Of a stretch of 64,000 nt of DNA, positions 1-9,994 are shown in pieces. Where the stretch lies: contig OX352774.1 in NCBI GenBank assembly GCA_947095535.1, positions 73,780,416 through 73,844,415 on the forward strand, written 5' to 3'. A model generated the notes under the pieces. That model saw only the letters and a list, made by a program, of their open reading frames with translations, was not told the DNA's origin and ran no database searches. Source of the DNA: Poecilobothrus nobilitatus. Its lineage: Eukaryota; Arthropoda; Insecta; Diptera; Dolichopodidae. Positions within the stretch are counted from its first letter, which is position 1. The number at the start of each line of letters is the position of its first letter. A program made the position numbers and the translations under genes.

Positions 1-945
1 TAGGAAATTCTTAAAAATGAAGTAAAAACCAAAAAAAAAGAATCTTAAACAAACATAAAATTTTATAATTTTTATATGTGTATAAATTACTTTTATATAT
101 ATACATAAATAATATCTCTAAATATAAATATAATATCTAAAAATATTTTATTTTTTTTTCAAAATTAACTCTTCAAGTGCACGTGTAAGGACACAATGTA
201 TAAAGCCTACTTGATATAAATATAAAAATATATCATCCAACGATTATATAAAAAGACTTATGAAATGTCCTTATTAAAGAAAGTGGAATTTTTTTTTTTT
301 GGAAAGAGATAAATATCTTTTAAAATGAATTGTAGTATAGTCAACCACTCGACAATGTGATATTTTCATAAAAAGAAATTATTTAAAAGAAAAACAACAG
401 TTTCAGTATGAGAAATTTTATATAGTATGGTACAAAAAATTTATGACCTTTAAAAAATTTTATTTGATAATTATCAAAATTTAATAAAAAATTTAATATT
501 CTACTTTCTACCTTTAAATTATACATTTTTTTAGAATATCATAAAATATTGTAATTTGTTTCTTAAGGGATTATAATAACATTATTAGTGTTACATTATT
601 TTTACCTTGTAATTTTCAATTTTTTTTTTACTATTAACTTTACGATTTAAGGATTATTTTAGCAATCATATAAATTTTTAATTTACACTTATTATAAAAT
701 TTGAAAATTCAGTGAATTAATAAGCTTTCTATTAACCTATAGACTTCTATTTATAAATTTTCCCTATTCTAATAAATATAAATTAATCCTATTAATAATA
801 AATATTTATATTTAAGTATATCTAATCTATAAGTTTATTAGTAATTCAGAATTTTAAACCAAAGGAATACTTTATTAAAAAGGTTAAATATTAAGTATTG
901 ATTAGTAATAAAAAAAAATTGTAAATTTAAATAAAAAAAGTTTGT
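1..945. other. AT-rich noncoding sequence, nothing recognised
   Basis: No open frame, RNA gene or transposon signature can be supported here. The stretch is made of A/T runs and short TA-rich words. Confidence 0.6.
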
Positions 946-949
946 AAAT

Positions 950-1365
950 AATGTTGATATCTAAAAAGTCTAAAAATAAATAGCTAAAAATATGAATAGT
1001 TAGAAAATTGTAAGTCATAAATACATTAATTTTGGATACAATGTGCCATTTAGTTTTATTTATCCTTCCAGGTATCAATGGAAGGAAACGGGTATCATTT
1101 TTGATGAGAATATAAAAGTGTGAATGACTAGAAGGTTGTATGTCATAAATGCATTTATATATTTAGAATACAAGGCGCCATCTAGTTTTATTAATCCTTT
1201 TATTCATAGATCATTATCCTTTTTTTTTTTATTATCCTAGGTATTCATAGAAAGAAAGGGGGTCATCTATAATAAAAGTCTAAAATTATAAACGGCTAGA
1301 AGGTTATATAGCATAAATACGATAGCTTGGGATATAATTTGTCATCTAGTTTTATTTAGCTTGTT
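950..1365. repeat. Three degenerate direct repeats, about 130-170 bp each
   Basis: Three successive blocks share the same order of words: a tagaa(a/g)(a/g)ttgta start at about 1001, 1129 and 1297, then gcataaat or tcataaat, then a gatacaat-like word, then a (c/t)atctagttttatt-like word, then a gga(a/t)-rich end with gggtatc or gggtcat. Spacing between starts is 128 and 168 bp, the difference coming from a T-rich insertion in the second copy. No protein is visible. It may be an old minisatellite or the inside of a DNA transposon. Its identity is unknown. Confidence 0.5.
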
Positions 1366-1369
1366 TGTG

Positions 1370-2771
1370 TAATTGTGACAGAATATTATCTTTTGTTTTG
1401 CCCAGAGTGGTTATTTTAATGGAAAAACTTGTTTCAAACTTTTCCACACTTTGTGGGATTGCTCGTGAGAAATATGTTCTATAAGTTCTTATAATAAAAT
1501 ATTATACACGAAACATCTCCTGATCCACCACAAATGCAAAAAAATTAAATCTGTTCTTGTCTTTATTTAATTACTTTAATTATTTGTAAACTATTGAGCG
1601 TATCCTTATGCTGACTTTTTTAAAATTATTACTTTTTTTAAATTATCCATTAGAAAATAAAATTTTTCAATTCTTTGTAACTAAAAGCAGTAAGTTGGTA
1701 CTTTAAATGAAATTTTGAAACTAGTATACATTTAAATATGATTTATCACACTATTTCGCGATCCATTTCAAACAAAAAAAAATGCAACCTTTACAAAAGT
1801 ATTTAAAAATATTTATTTATATTTTATTCAAAATTAAAACTTCAAAATTCAGATCTGATCTAGTTTTTAAAACCAAACTTTTAATTAATTTGAAATCTGA
1901 TGGTAGTTACTATAATATTCACACCCGTATTAATTACAAAAAAAAAATATAGAATTAAATTTCACAAAAATTCTAAGAAAGCAAAAAAATCGTAATATTA
2001 TTATGGTAAATTCAAAATAAGGCAAGGTTCTAAGTAGACCTACCCCTATCCATTACAAAAAAAAAATTTTTCTACATAAATTAAATTAGAAAAATAAAAG
2101 ATAATGAATCATCATATTATCATTATTATATTTCAGTATCATTCAACAAAAATTAATTAAAAAAAAAAAAGGAAACTATTATTTTCATAATAATTTTTCA
2201 AGGATCAAAATAGAATGTCTTTCTATATTTAAAAAAAATATATATTATATATTATATAATAATATACTTGTTTATATTTAGAATTTGGAAATTAAAATTA
2301 TATAAATATAAAATTCATTAAATATGTATTATTTAATTAAGATTTATTTTTAATTTTGAAAATTACTATCTCTTAAGTCAATTTCCCATATAATTTATAT
2401 AATATCGATTATAATCCAGACCAAATCGTATTAAAAGATTAAATCGTAACGAATATATCATTTAGCGTTCGCTGTTTAATTATTCTAACAAATAAATTTA
2501 GTTTTAAATTTTAACATTTTTATTTCAATCTTTAATAAAAAATAAAATAATCATAAAATAATACGGATTGATATTAATTTCACCTAAGTGATAATAATTG
2601 GAAAAGAAACAAAATTTGTCGAAAGAAAAAATTTCCTACCATATGTTCAATCTGCCAGAGAAAAAAACTTAATTTGAGGAGCACTAAATAAGAAATATGT
2701 GAATCACTTTGTGACTTCAATTTCTTAAACATAAAGAAATAATTTTAAATGACGATTTTTTAAACATTATA
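1370..2771. other. AT-rich noncoding sequence, nothing recognised
   Basis: Long A and T runs and TA-rich words only. I saw no gene, RNA or transposon end that could be supported. Confidence 0.55.
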
Positions 2772-2990
2772 AATTCTTATTATTTTTTTTTTTTTTAATG
2801 CATTTCTATGCCACATAAATGTGACCAGGAAATTACACAGTCTTTCCTGTTCAGGCGTGACTGTAAATGTCGTAAGGGGGAATAACTCTTACGATGTGTG
2901 TGGGATTCGAACCCACACTCTTTCTGTATTTACAGCGTATTTTATACGCTGTTACCCACTAGGCCACCAAGGCCCTAATTCTTATTATTT
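2772..2990 (-). mobile_element. tRNA-derived poly(A) SINE, copy 1, with 14-bp target duplication
   Basis: Read on the minus strand, the element starts at 2976 with a tRNA-like head. The A box (TGGCCTAGTGGGTA) is at 2966-2953 and a perfect B box (GGTTCGAATCC) at 2913-2903. A body of about 100 bp follows, containing a TCGTAAG/CTTACGA hairpin, and it ends in poly(A) (the plus-strand T run 2783-2796). The flanks carry the same word aattcttattattt at 2772-2785 and 2977-2990, a target-site duplication typical of LINE-mobilised SINEs. Such elements are transcribed by RNA polymerase III from the internal boxes and depend on a partner LINE. The same family recurs at 3859, 22120, 38659 and, in a diverged form, 49062. 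Confidence 0.9.
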
Positions 2991-3073
2991 CTAATTGGGT
3001 TTGCCTAAAAGTATGCAAAATATTTAAGTTTAAACATTTTATTTAAATAAAAAGCTTTAACCTAATTTAACCT

Positions 3074-3090
3074 GTTCTTGCTTCGGCAGA

Positions 3091-3130
<40 letters not shown>

Positions 3131-3179
3131 GGCCCTGCGCAAGGATGACACGCAAAATCGTGAAGCGTTCCACATTTTT
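3074..3179 (+). pseudogene. U6 spliceosomal snRNA retrocopy
   Basis: The sequence begins GTTCTTGCTTCGGC, carries the ACAGAGA box at 3114-3120 and the AGC triad at 3126-3128, and ends CGTTCCACATTTTT, as full-length U6 does. U6 is the catalytic core RNA of the spliceosome and is transcribed by RNA polymerase III. Compared with the fly U6 I know, the only difference I see is one missing C in the run before TGCGCAAGG (3132-3134), inside the internal stem-loop. The copy is delimited on its 5' side by a target-site duplication and on its 3' side by LINE sequence, so it is a retrocopy. I saw no convincing upstream promoter (PSE plus TATA), and it is probably not functional. Confidence 0.93.
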
Positions 3180-3181
3180 AC

Positions 3182-3469
3182 ACAAAATTTAGAACTGGGC
3201 ACACTATACTCACCCACCAACATCTTTTCAACAAAGAACCAGCTCCAACTTGCACATTTTGTAATAATCAAGTCATTACAACTGAGCACATAATTATCGA
3301 ATGTACAGAAATTGATGCCATAAAAATTCAGCAAAACATAAAACCGCTACACTTACTTTTGTCGGAAACCACAGCGCAAAATGTCACAACATTCGCAAAC
3401 TTCCTAAAAAGATTAAATATTTACAATAAAAACATTTACAAAAAAGTAAAATATAAAAAAAAAAGGTAG
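3182..3469 (+). pseudogene. C-terminus of a non-LTR retrotransposon ORF2 (I/R1/Jockey-type CCHC end)
   Basis: This open frame of 95 codons has no start of its own and begins at the U6 junction. It reads TKFRTGHTILTH, the conserved RLRIGHTRLTH-like motif of I, R1 and related LINEs. A C-x2-C-x9-H-x4-C metal-binding knuckle follows (CTFC, then EHIIIEC), and then a lysine-rich end stopping at TAG 3467-3469. Upstream endonuclease, reverse transcriptase and RNase H domains are absent: this is a 5'-truncated copy. The remaining frame has no stop or shift, suggesting a fairly young insertion. The 3' untranslated part (3470-3731) holds an A15 run, the word gccgaaggcctcagttgctagtgc, and an AATA-repeat terminus. 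Confidence 0.88.
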
Positions 3470-3847
3470 GGTACTGTTCCATATAAAAAATAAAAAAAAA
3501 AATAGTTTTATCAAAAAAGAAAGTACACAACAAAAGAAAATAATTATAAAAAAAAAAAGATAACATGTAACTTAGGTTCAACAATTATAATTTTTGTTCA
3601 ATTTTTTGTTCCCTAATAATGTACTTTATTAAAAAAAAAAAAAAATAGCCGAAGGCCTCAGTTGCTAGTGCTAGAATTATTATGTATAATAAGTAATTAA
3701 TTTTAGTTATTGTATAAGTTGAATAAATAAATAATTTAACCTATCTTTAACATTAACTAATTAATTATCTGGGTAGGATTCATCAAAATGTTTAAATTTT
3801 ACTTTGATTTTTATTTGATTTTTACAATACAATAAAAAAGAAAAAAG

Positions 3848-4061
3848 ATATTACAATTTTTTTTTTTTAGTGCATTTCTCTGCCACATAAATGTGAACAG
3901 GAAATTACACAACTTTTCTTTTTCAGGCGTGATTGTAAATCTCGTAAGGGGTAATAATTCTTACGACGTGTGTGAGATTCGAACCCACACTTCCTCTGTG
4001 TTTACAGCGTGTGTTTATACGCTCTTAGCCACTAGGCCACCGAGGCCCCTATATTACAATT
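3848..4061 (-). mobile_element. tRNA-derived poly(A) SINE, copy 2, with 11-bp target duplication
   Basis: Same family as the copy at 2786. The head starts at 4050 on the minus strand, with an A box TGGCCTAGTGGCTAAGAGC at 4039-4021 and a B box GGTTCGAATCT at 3985-3975 carrying one change from the consensus. The poly(A) tail is the T run 3857-3868. The target duplication is atattacaatt at 3848-3858 and 4051-4061. The element proper is about 3859-4050. Confidence 0.9.
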
Positions 4062-4288
4062 GTAATAATAATAAATATGAATTCAAAAAAAAATATAGAT
4101 GAAAACAAAAATTTAACTTACAAAAATCTTAATGTGTTTTATATGTTAGATGTTTATATGTTTTTTTTTTGTAGGTTAAGATAGAATAAGACTGTACATA
4201 AACAATAACATAAAAAGTTAACAACATATTCCTCTTACTACCAAATATAGTATTTAAATATAAAAAAATAAATAATATTACTGTAGAA

Positions 4289-4352
4289 ATCATAATATTT
4301 AATCTGTAAATGACAGACATTTCAAACCATCTTACTCAATGATTTACCAACC
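4289..4352. repeat. Direct repeat, left copy (pair at 4801-4863)
   Basis: The words atcataatatttaatctgta and tactcaatgatttacca appear in the same order here and at 4801-4863, with moderate divergence between them. The spacing is about 512 bp. The pair is too short and too diverged to be long terminal repeats. It may reflect a local duplication or two fragments of one dispersed repeat. Confidence 0.55.
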
Positions 4353-4654
4353 AACTTTCATTTTTTTCTTTTTAAATGATAAATATTCAGTATAGCCATC
4401 ATTTTTCGAAAATTTTCTGATTTTCATTAATAATTTTCCATTTTTATAAAAAACCCATGTAAAGTATACACATATGTATCATATAGTATGTATAATCTAT
4501 ACCTATATTATACATTTTCAAAAAAGACGCTGTTTGATTCCGTTAAATTTTTGTTTTATTTTTCTTTTCGATTAAAAATTTTAAAATATTGGTTGTATGG
4601 TAGGAGTAGGAATTTCACAATATAACTGAATATAAAGATTAAAATTTCAGTTTA

Positions 4655-4745
4655 GTGTTTAGTGCAGCGGTAGAGTGTGGGGTTATTTAATAGTTGCTTT
4701 TTGATTTTGAAAGTTCGATTCAGTTCTGTTTTTTTTTTTTTGTTT
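4655..4745 (+). mobile_element. tRNA-like SINE head followed by T run
   Basis: The A-box-like word TAGTGCAGCGGTAGAGTG at about 4659-4676 and the B-box-like AGTTCGATTCA at about 4712-4722 are spaced as in a tRNA gene. A T run follows that would end RNA polymerase III transcription. The sequence between does not fold into a clean tRNA and I found no target duplication. It is a different tRNA-derived family from the copies at 2786 and 3859, or an old tRNA pseudogene. Confidence 0.45.
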
Positions 4746-4800
4746 TTTTTTTTATATTTTAAACGAAATAAATTCTCACATATCATAATAATATATATAT

Positions 4801-4863
4801 CATCATAATATTTAATCTGTATTAATAGATATTTAAAACTCTTTTACTCAATGATTTACCATC
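4801..4863. repeat. Direct repeat, right copy (pair at 4289-4352)
   Basis: Second copy of the 60-bp word pair described at 4289, starting catcataatatttaatctg and ending near gatttaccatc. Confidence 0.55.
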
Positions 4864-5131
4864 TTAGGCTTCTTATAATGTATACATATATAATAGGTAT
4901 ATATTGAGTTTCCAATACTCAATAAATCAAGGGCAACTTCTAAAAGATAATAATAATCGTGTTTTTACAAAAAATATCATTTACAAAGAAATTTTAAATT
5001 CATAAAGGCTTTAATTATTGAAAATTGTATTTTTACATTTTAAATAAAATCATAAAGAAACTATACTGTATATATTGTATTGTAATTGCTAATTAAAACA
5101 CCTCGAATTTCGAGGGGCGGGCGAATACTAG

Positions 5132-7185
5132 TTTATTATTAATTGCTTTAATAGTCGGTGGTTTATTAATATTTCATTAACATATTTTATTTGCAATATA
5201 TAATTAATATAAATAAATAAATATTGGAGAACATAATTTCACTTTTTATTTACAGAAAAATTTAGATAAAATTAATATTCAAAATAATTCTTTTTATGTA
5301 TTTTTAATGTGCTTCATTAGATAAAATTTTACTAAAATGTTATAAATTCGAAAAACAAAAAAAAAAAAAAAACACAGAAAAATTTTAAATCAATAAATAA
5401 ATAAATAAATAAATAATAAATTGATAATATTTAAAATAATTTCCAGCCAAAAATATATTAAATTTACGTATTGTCAATAATTGTATATTTTTGGAAAAGG
5501 ATAAAAACTTATTTGTTCTAGAAATCAATATTCAATTTTAATTTCCTGACTATTTATTTAAATATTGATAAAAGAACAAAACGTAAGTTTCAATTACTCG
5601 GAAGTTACCATTTTTCTTTTAAAGTTATTTTCAAATATAGAAATTTTAGCAAAGATTGTTTTCCATGGTACCTCCTATTTAAATTTTAAAAAAAATATTA
5701 TTATCTTTTTTCAACTTTACATCCTTTGAATTGAGTTACTGTAACCAGTTTCTTTAATTTTTTTTGTATTTCAGATGTAGTTTTTTCAGTTTGTTGAATC
5801 ACTTATTCAGATCTCATATGAATGAGATCATATGTTACAGTTTGTTGTGTTAGAATTTAATTATATACTTTTTTTTCGCATTTTTCATTTTAATCACAAC
5901 CATAGTATCTATTTTTGTTCATAGGTGTTATGAGTCACAGTTAATTATTTTAATCTTGGTCACTCTTTTAATTCGGAAAATAATTGTTAATTAATAAAAT
6001 ATTTTATTTACCTGAATAATGGAAAACTTATTTGTTTTTCTTTTGTGTCAACAGGTACTGCAGAATATAAATCCTGAATTTATCCGAATTTCATAATTGT
6101 CAGATTTCAGATTTTAAATTTTAAATCAACTTCTATTTTTAAATGAAAATTTCATATTAAACTTAAACAAAAGTGTATTTTAAAAAAAATTAGTGAAAAA
6201 ATAAAGAAAATATTAAATTCAATTATTCTTAAATTAAATGCAACATGTGTAACAAAATATGTAAAATACATAACATGACATAAAAATGATTGAAAAACAT
6301 GAATTTTAAATTTGAATATTTTTATTTCTAGTTGGTTGTCAGATAAAGAAAGAAAAAAACAAATTAAATTACCATGTCATAAATATATATATATATATTT
6401 CTTTCTTTATCTGCTTTCTTTTTTCTAACCTCCTCCAACATAACAATAGATACTTTCAGCATCCTATTAAAAGTTTTATATAAAAAAAAGTTTACACCCT
6501 TATGATTATTTTTTATATTTTTTTTATAATATATGAAAAAACAAACTCTTCATATATTGGCCTCTTTGATTTAAAATATCTAATATTTATATATATAATA
6601 TATATTTTCTCGCGTTCTTTTTAAACTTAATATAGAATTCAATATAGTATGTACATACACTATTGTCCACAATAGAATTTAGATAATAAAATTTTTCAAA
6701 AAATCCACTTAAGGACTATTAACTAGAAGGACTTTGAAAATTTTTATTGTAGAATAAATTTTTCTTATTGCTGGAACTTGTTTTTTTTTTTTTGTAATTC
6801 CTTTTAGGATGTGTCTATATTCAGATATTTATTATACAACTGAAGTAATAAAATTGTATAATTAGTAATGCAAATCTGAGATAATGTTATGAATCCTTAA
6901 CGACTTTATGAATAAGCGAGACAAACTTAAGACAAAAATTTAAAGTCAATATCAAAATCAATATCACTAATATCAAAAGTGTTACAACTTGACGAACTAT
7001 CCTGTATTATCCTTAAGCATTAAACTGTTAAAGATAGATCTCATTTTGTCATTGAACTTTTTACTTATTTTTATCTCGTTTTATTTTATCTCTACTAAAA
7101 TTGTACGGAACTCACAATTGTACGGCCCACCACGAAAAATAAAGGAATTTTTTTTTTTTAATTAACAAAAGCATACAATTTTATA
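5132..7185. other. AT-rich noncoding sequence with simple repeats
   Basis: Contains an (AATA)n run at 5392-5418, many A/T tracts and the hairpin annotated at 6340-6413. The word aattgtacgg occurs twice, 17 bp apart, near 7101 and 7118. No gene is supported. Confidence 0.55.
6340..6413. repeat. Perfect 16-bp inverted repeat (hairpin)
   Basis: cagataaagaaagaaa at 6340-6355 is the exact reverse complement of 6398-6413, leaving a 42-nt AT-rich loop that includes a TA run. It may be a transposon remnant or a structured transcript. Nothing else identifies it. Confidence 0.7.
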
Positions 7186-7218
7186 CTTATTAAAAAAGCT
7201 TGAATATTATTTCAGTCT

Positions 7219-7920
7219 TTAAAATTTTGTTAGATAACCATAATTAGCCAAAACAGTATTCAATTTGCGTGGTAAACATTCATTCTAAAGCTCTATATAG
7301 GTTTGGAAAAAGAAATGCATAATCCCTTTTTATGGCGAGCCATAATTCTGTTTTGGGTTTCTCTTTTCTTCCACATAGTTTTTGTCATCATTCGCAAAAT
7401 TTTTAATTGATTTCAAATCAGGAGTTTGTGCAGGCTACTCCAAAACCTGAATTTTTCCTTCATTATCATACATAAATATTCAACTTAAGGACATGTTGCC
7501 ATCACCAAAAATTTCCATATGAGTTTCTAATTTCATATGAGACGTGGGATCAGTATCGTACCAGAAAAACGGACACATCACAACATTACCTCTTCCAGCC
7601 CTCCTTCAACTTTCAAAGGTTTTATAATATACTTTGCGTTTAAGTTTTCGTTTTGAGATCGCCAAACATGTTTTTTGTTATGTGTCAGATCCTAAACGAT
7701 TAAGCTTCGATTCATCCGACCAAAAACGAAATTTTTTTTTTAAATTTACCAATTTATTGCGATGATTCTTGGTAAATAAAATCCTATAGCTTTCAGCTTT
7801 TTCTTTCTAACAAATAGCTTAGGCTGTGAATTAGATCCGCGTAATTGCACTACATTTAAACGTCGTTGAGATGTAGAGCGGCTAATTGAAATGCTATAAT
7901 CTTCTTATATTTGTTGTTTG
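7219..7920 (-). pseudogene. Tc1/mariner-superfamily transposase relic
   Basis: On the minus strand the translation shows Tc1-like landmarks in the right order, broken by stops and frameshifts. First come ISRSTSQRRLN-like and QLRGSNSQPKLFVRKKK-like segments (about 7900-7800), then WSDESKLNRLGSD around 7710-7670, which holds the second catalytic Asp region. A GG-rich segment with WYDT follows, then VLE*PAQTPDLKSIKNF at about 7450-7410, where a functional enzyme has PAQSPDLNPIENLW with the last catalytic acidic residue. The end is LANYGYLTKF and a stop at 7219-7221. This enzyme family cuts and pastes DNA at TA sites. The last acidic position is replaced by Lys (IKN for IEN), so the copy is dead. 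I could not find the terminal inverted repeats. Confidence 0.85.
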
Positions 7921-9435
7921 GCTTTTTAATTCTAATTCAAAAATTAACAAACATGGCCAAATAACTAATACAAAATTGTATGATTTTGAAGATATTACAA
8001 TGTTAACCTTAAAAACCAACAATTCGACAATTTACATTTTTAACAAAATGATATAACAAAAATTATTAAATGTATATTATTATCATTTTGCCGAAAACTG
8101 TATATTATAAGTTATAACTAATGGAAGAATAGATTTAAAAATTTTACGATTTTTTAAATTCTTGTCATAAAAACATATTTGTTTTAAAATTTGTAGTTTA
8201 GTTTCGTCCTTTTTTTGTCCATTCAGATAAGGCTAGTTAAATACGTCAAAAAAAAATTTTTTCTTTTATTTAAATTAATTTACCTTAAAAAATTTTAAAA
8301 ATAATAATGGAAAACAAAATATTCCTAAATTTAGGAATTTCATAAATGACAAACTTTTCAGAAAATCCATTACAGGTTCCTGTAGGCTGTAATATTCTCA
8401 TATCTATTTTTTATTTTTTTGTTTTTCCTTTTTTTAAATTTTTTTCATTTTTGATTTCATTTTTGTTTCTTTTTGTTTTGAAAAAGGATATTCACATATT
8501 TATCAAAATATGTTTTTATTTGTATTTGTAAATAAAATGATTTAAAAAAAAAATTCTTTAAAACAAGGACTCATACAAAGCGCAGACAAGTAAATATATT
8601 ATATTATATATCTAAAGATATTAAACAAAAAAATAAATAAAAGAATAAAAAAAAGTTGAAAGGATTTGTATTTTTCATATTCTAAATGAGTAATTTAATT
8701 CTATATGTGCTAATATCATATAATATTTGTTTAAAATATCCATATGTATTACAAAATGTTTTATAATATCTACGTAAATAAATATGACAAATATATTTTG
8801 GTACATAATAATCGTTTTACTTTAAATGAGGATTTATGCAATCGAGATTTAAAAAAAAAAAAAAAAAATCAAATTTTAAATTAAATAATGGTTGAACTGA
8901 CTGTATAGTATTATATTTAGATTAAAGTAGTATAATTAGAACAAAATAAAGTCCTTTAAAATAAAAAAGGAAAGTTAAATTTTGTAAATTTTTTTTTTTT
9001 TAAATATAAAACATAATATTATTTTTTTCTTTACTGGATTGATTTTTTTTTGTAACCTGTTACAAATTGACAAAAGAAATACTCTGCCGCAAAACAAAAT
9101 ATTGTCATTGTGTCCTAATATGCTAATTTATACCATGCAATGTCTGTCACAATTGGCAAAATATTTATATGTATTAGAGAAAAATCATTGGGAGGTAATT
9201 GTAAGCCAAGTTAAAGATAATACTCCTAATTTCGATAGAATTTGCTTATTTCCATCTCCTTTAGTACATAATGTGATGATTTATTCTACCGTTTATGTGC
9301 CACAATGTATACTTTTATAATATGAGCACGATCAAATAGGTATGAATACAAACAAACGCATAAGTGTTTTAGAATAAAACTAAAAGTGTCTTATACATTT
9401 ATATTGTTTGTTTAAGAAGGTTTGTATATATTTGC
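7921..9435. other. AT-rich noncoding sequence
   Basis: Holds the probable 5' side of the Tc1 relic, an 18-bp perfect palindrome (attcctaaatttaggaat, 8321-8338), and an open frame at 9039-9320 on the plus strand whose 93-residue translation resembles no family I know. It is treated as chance. Confidence 0.5.
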
Positions 9436-9439
9436 ATAT

Positions 9440-9720
9440 CCTTTTCTTTAGCAATTCTACTAATTCTAGAATTTGACAGAACCCCTAAGAAAGAGAGCTG
9501 GGAATCTTCCAGAAGCACCAGTAATACTTCCTTGGTACACAATTGTCGGATTCTTACTGACTAAACTCACATTCCTATTTAGCCAATACAATGAGATACA
9601 ACTCCTAAATGCTAATGCCGTATATTGGCTACAGAGTAGGGATGTGAAATGATAGAATAGGGATAACGAAACTTTGAATTGAGGAGTGGAACTGTAAGGA
9701 AACAATCGTGTTATCCTGTT
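9440..9720 (-). other. Less AT-rich island with a 79-codon open frame, unrecognised
   Basis: Base composition here is visibly less AT-rich than the surroundings. The minus strand is open from 9705 to 9466, starting MFPYSSTPQF and ending LFLRGSVKF. No motif, signal peptide or conserved domain is evident. The island may be a fragment of a transposon or a short exon. Function cannot be assigned. Confidence 0.25.
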
Positions 9721-9909
9721 TGCCTTTTATTATTACTATTTTGTTACCAATGACGAAGCTATCAATAGTCATAACATGTAGTAGTATTTAGCATCTTCCT
9801 GCATGAAGTAACCAAAGGCAGCGTTACTCTCTTTATTATTATTAATATTATTATTATTATTACTATTATTATATAACATACATTATTACGATATATAATT
9901 ACTGCTTCT

Positions 9910-9993
9910 TTTTTTATATGATTTGAACCGAGGCTTGCACCCTAACCCCTACAATTGAAAGGCAAGCAATTTAACCACTACGCCATAAGCCAG
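9910..9993 (-). mobile_element. tRNA-like SINE head
   Basis: Read on the minus strand, TGGCTTATGGCGTAGTGGTTAAATTGC (about 9992-9966) fits an A box and GGTTCAAATCA (about 9929-9919) fits a B box, followed by an A-rich stretch. The segment between (CTTGCCTTTCAATTG) is typical of insect tRNA-derived SINE heads. I found no clear target duplication, so it is probably an old copy. Confidence 0.55.
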
Positions 9994-9994
9994 A

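Larger units (their letters stand above)
3063..3742 (+). mobile_element. Chimeric retroposon: U6 snRNA joined to a LINE 3' end, with 11-bp target duplication
   Basis: A near full-length U6 snRNA (3074-3179) runs directly into the 3' portion of a non-LTR retrotransposon (3180-3731), which ends in an AATA-type tail. The word taatttaacct occurs at 3063-3073, immediately before the first G of U6, and again at 3732-3742, immediately after the tail. Both halves therefore sit inside one target-site duplication and entered together in one retrotransposition. The known mechanism is template switching during target-primed reverse transcription: the LINE enzyme copies the LINE RNA 3' end, jumps to the 3' end of U6 RNA and copies it to its 5' end. 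U6-L1 chimeras of this kind are known in mammals. Whether this is a single event or a family cannot be seen from this window. Confidence 0.92.
4496..5131 (+). mobile_element. Helitron-like element; 3' end clear, 5' end tentative
   Basis: The 3' end is diagnostic. A hairpin (CCTCGA/TCGAGG, about 5101-5115) is followed 12 bp later by CTAG at 5128-5131 and then a host T, the usual Helitron terminus. A possible 5' terminus is TCTATACCTATATTATAC at 4496, preceded by A, which would fit insertion between A and T. That end is a guess. If right, the element is about 636 bp, non-autonomous, and carries a tRNA-like SINE and the right copy of the 4801 direct repeat. Confidence 0.5.

Noticed and set aside
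950..1365. CRISPR-like array
   Set aside because: The sequence is eukaryotic, repeats are long and diverged, and there are no regular spacers.
2903..2966. A functional tRNA gene (also at the other SINE heads)
   Set aside because: A and B boxes are present but the sequence between does not fold as a tRNA, and each copy continues into a SINE body and poly(A).
3074..3179. A functional U6 snRNA gene
   Set aside because: It lies inside a retroposon with target duplication, lacks a convincing promoter, and has a base deleted in the internal stem-loop.
4289..4863. Direct repeats 512 bp apart as solo or paired LTRs
   Set aside because: Only about 60 bp long, diverged and without LTR end motifs.
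7101..7130. Repeated aattgtacgg as the Tc1 terminal inverted repeat
   Set aside because: It is a direct repeat and no matching inverse was found on the far side of the transposase.
9039..9320. 93-codon open frame on the plus strand as a gene
   Set aside because: No motif, no neighbours and AT-driven composition. Its length is within what such sequence gives by chance.
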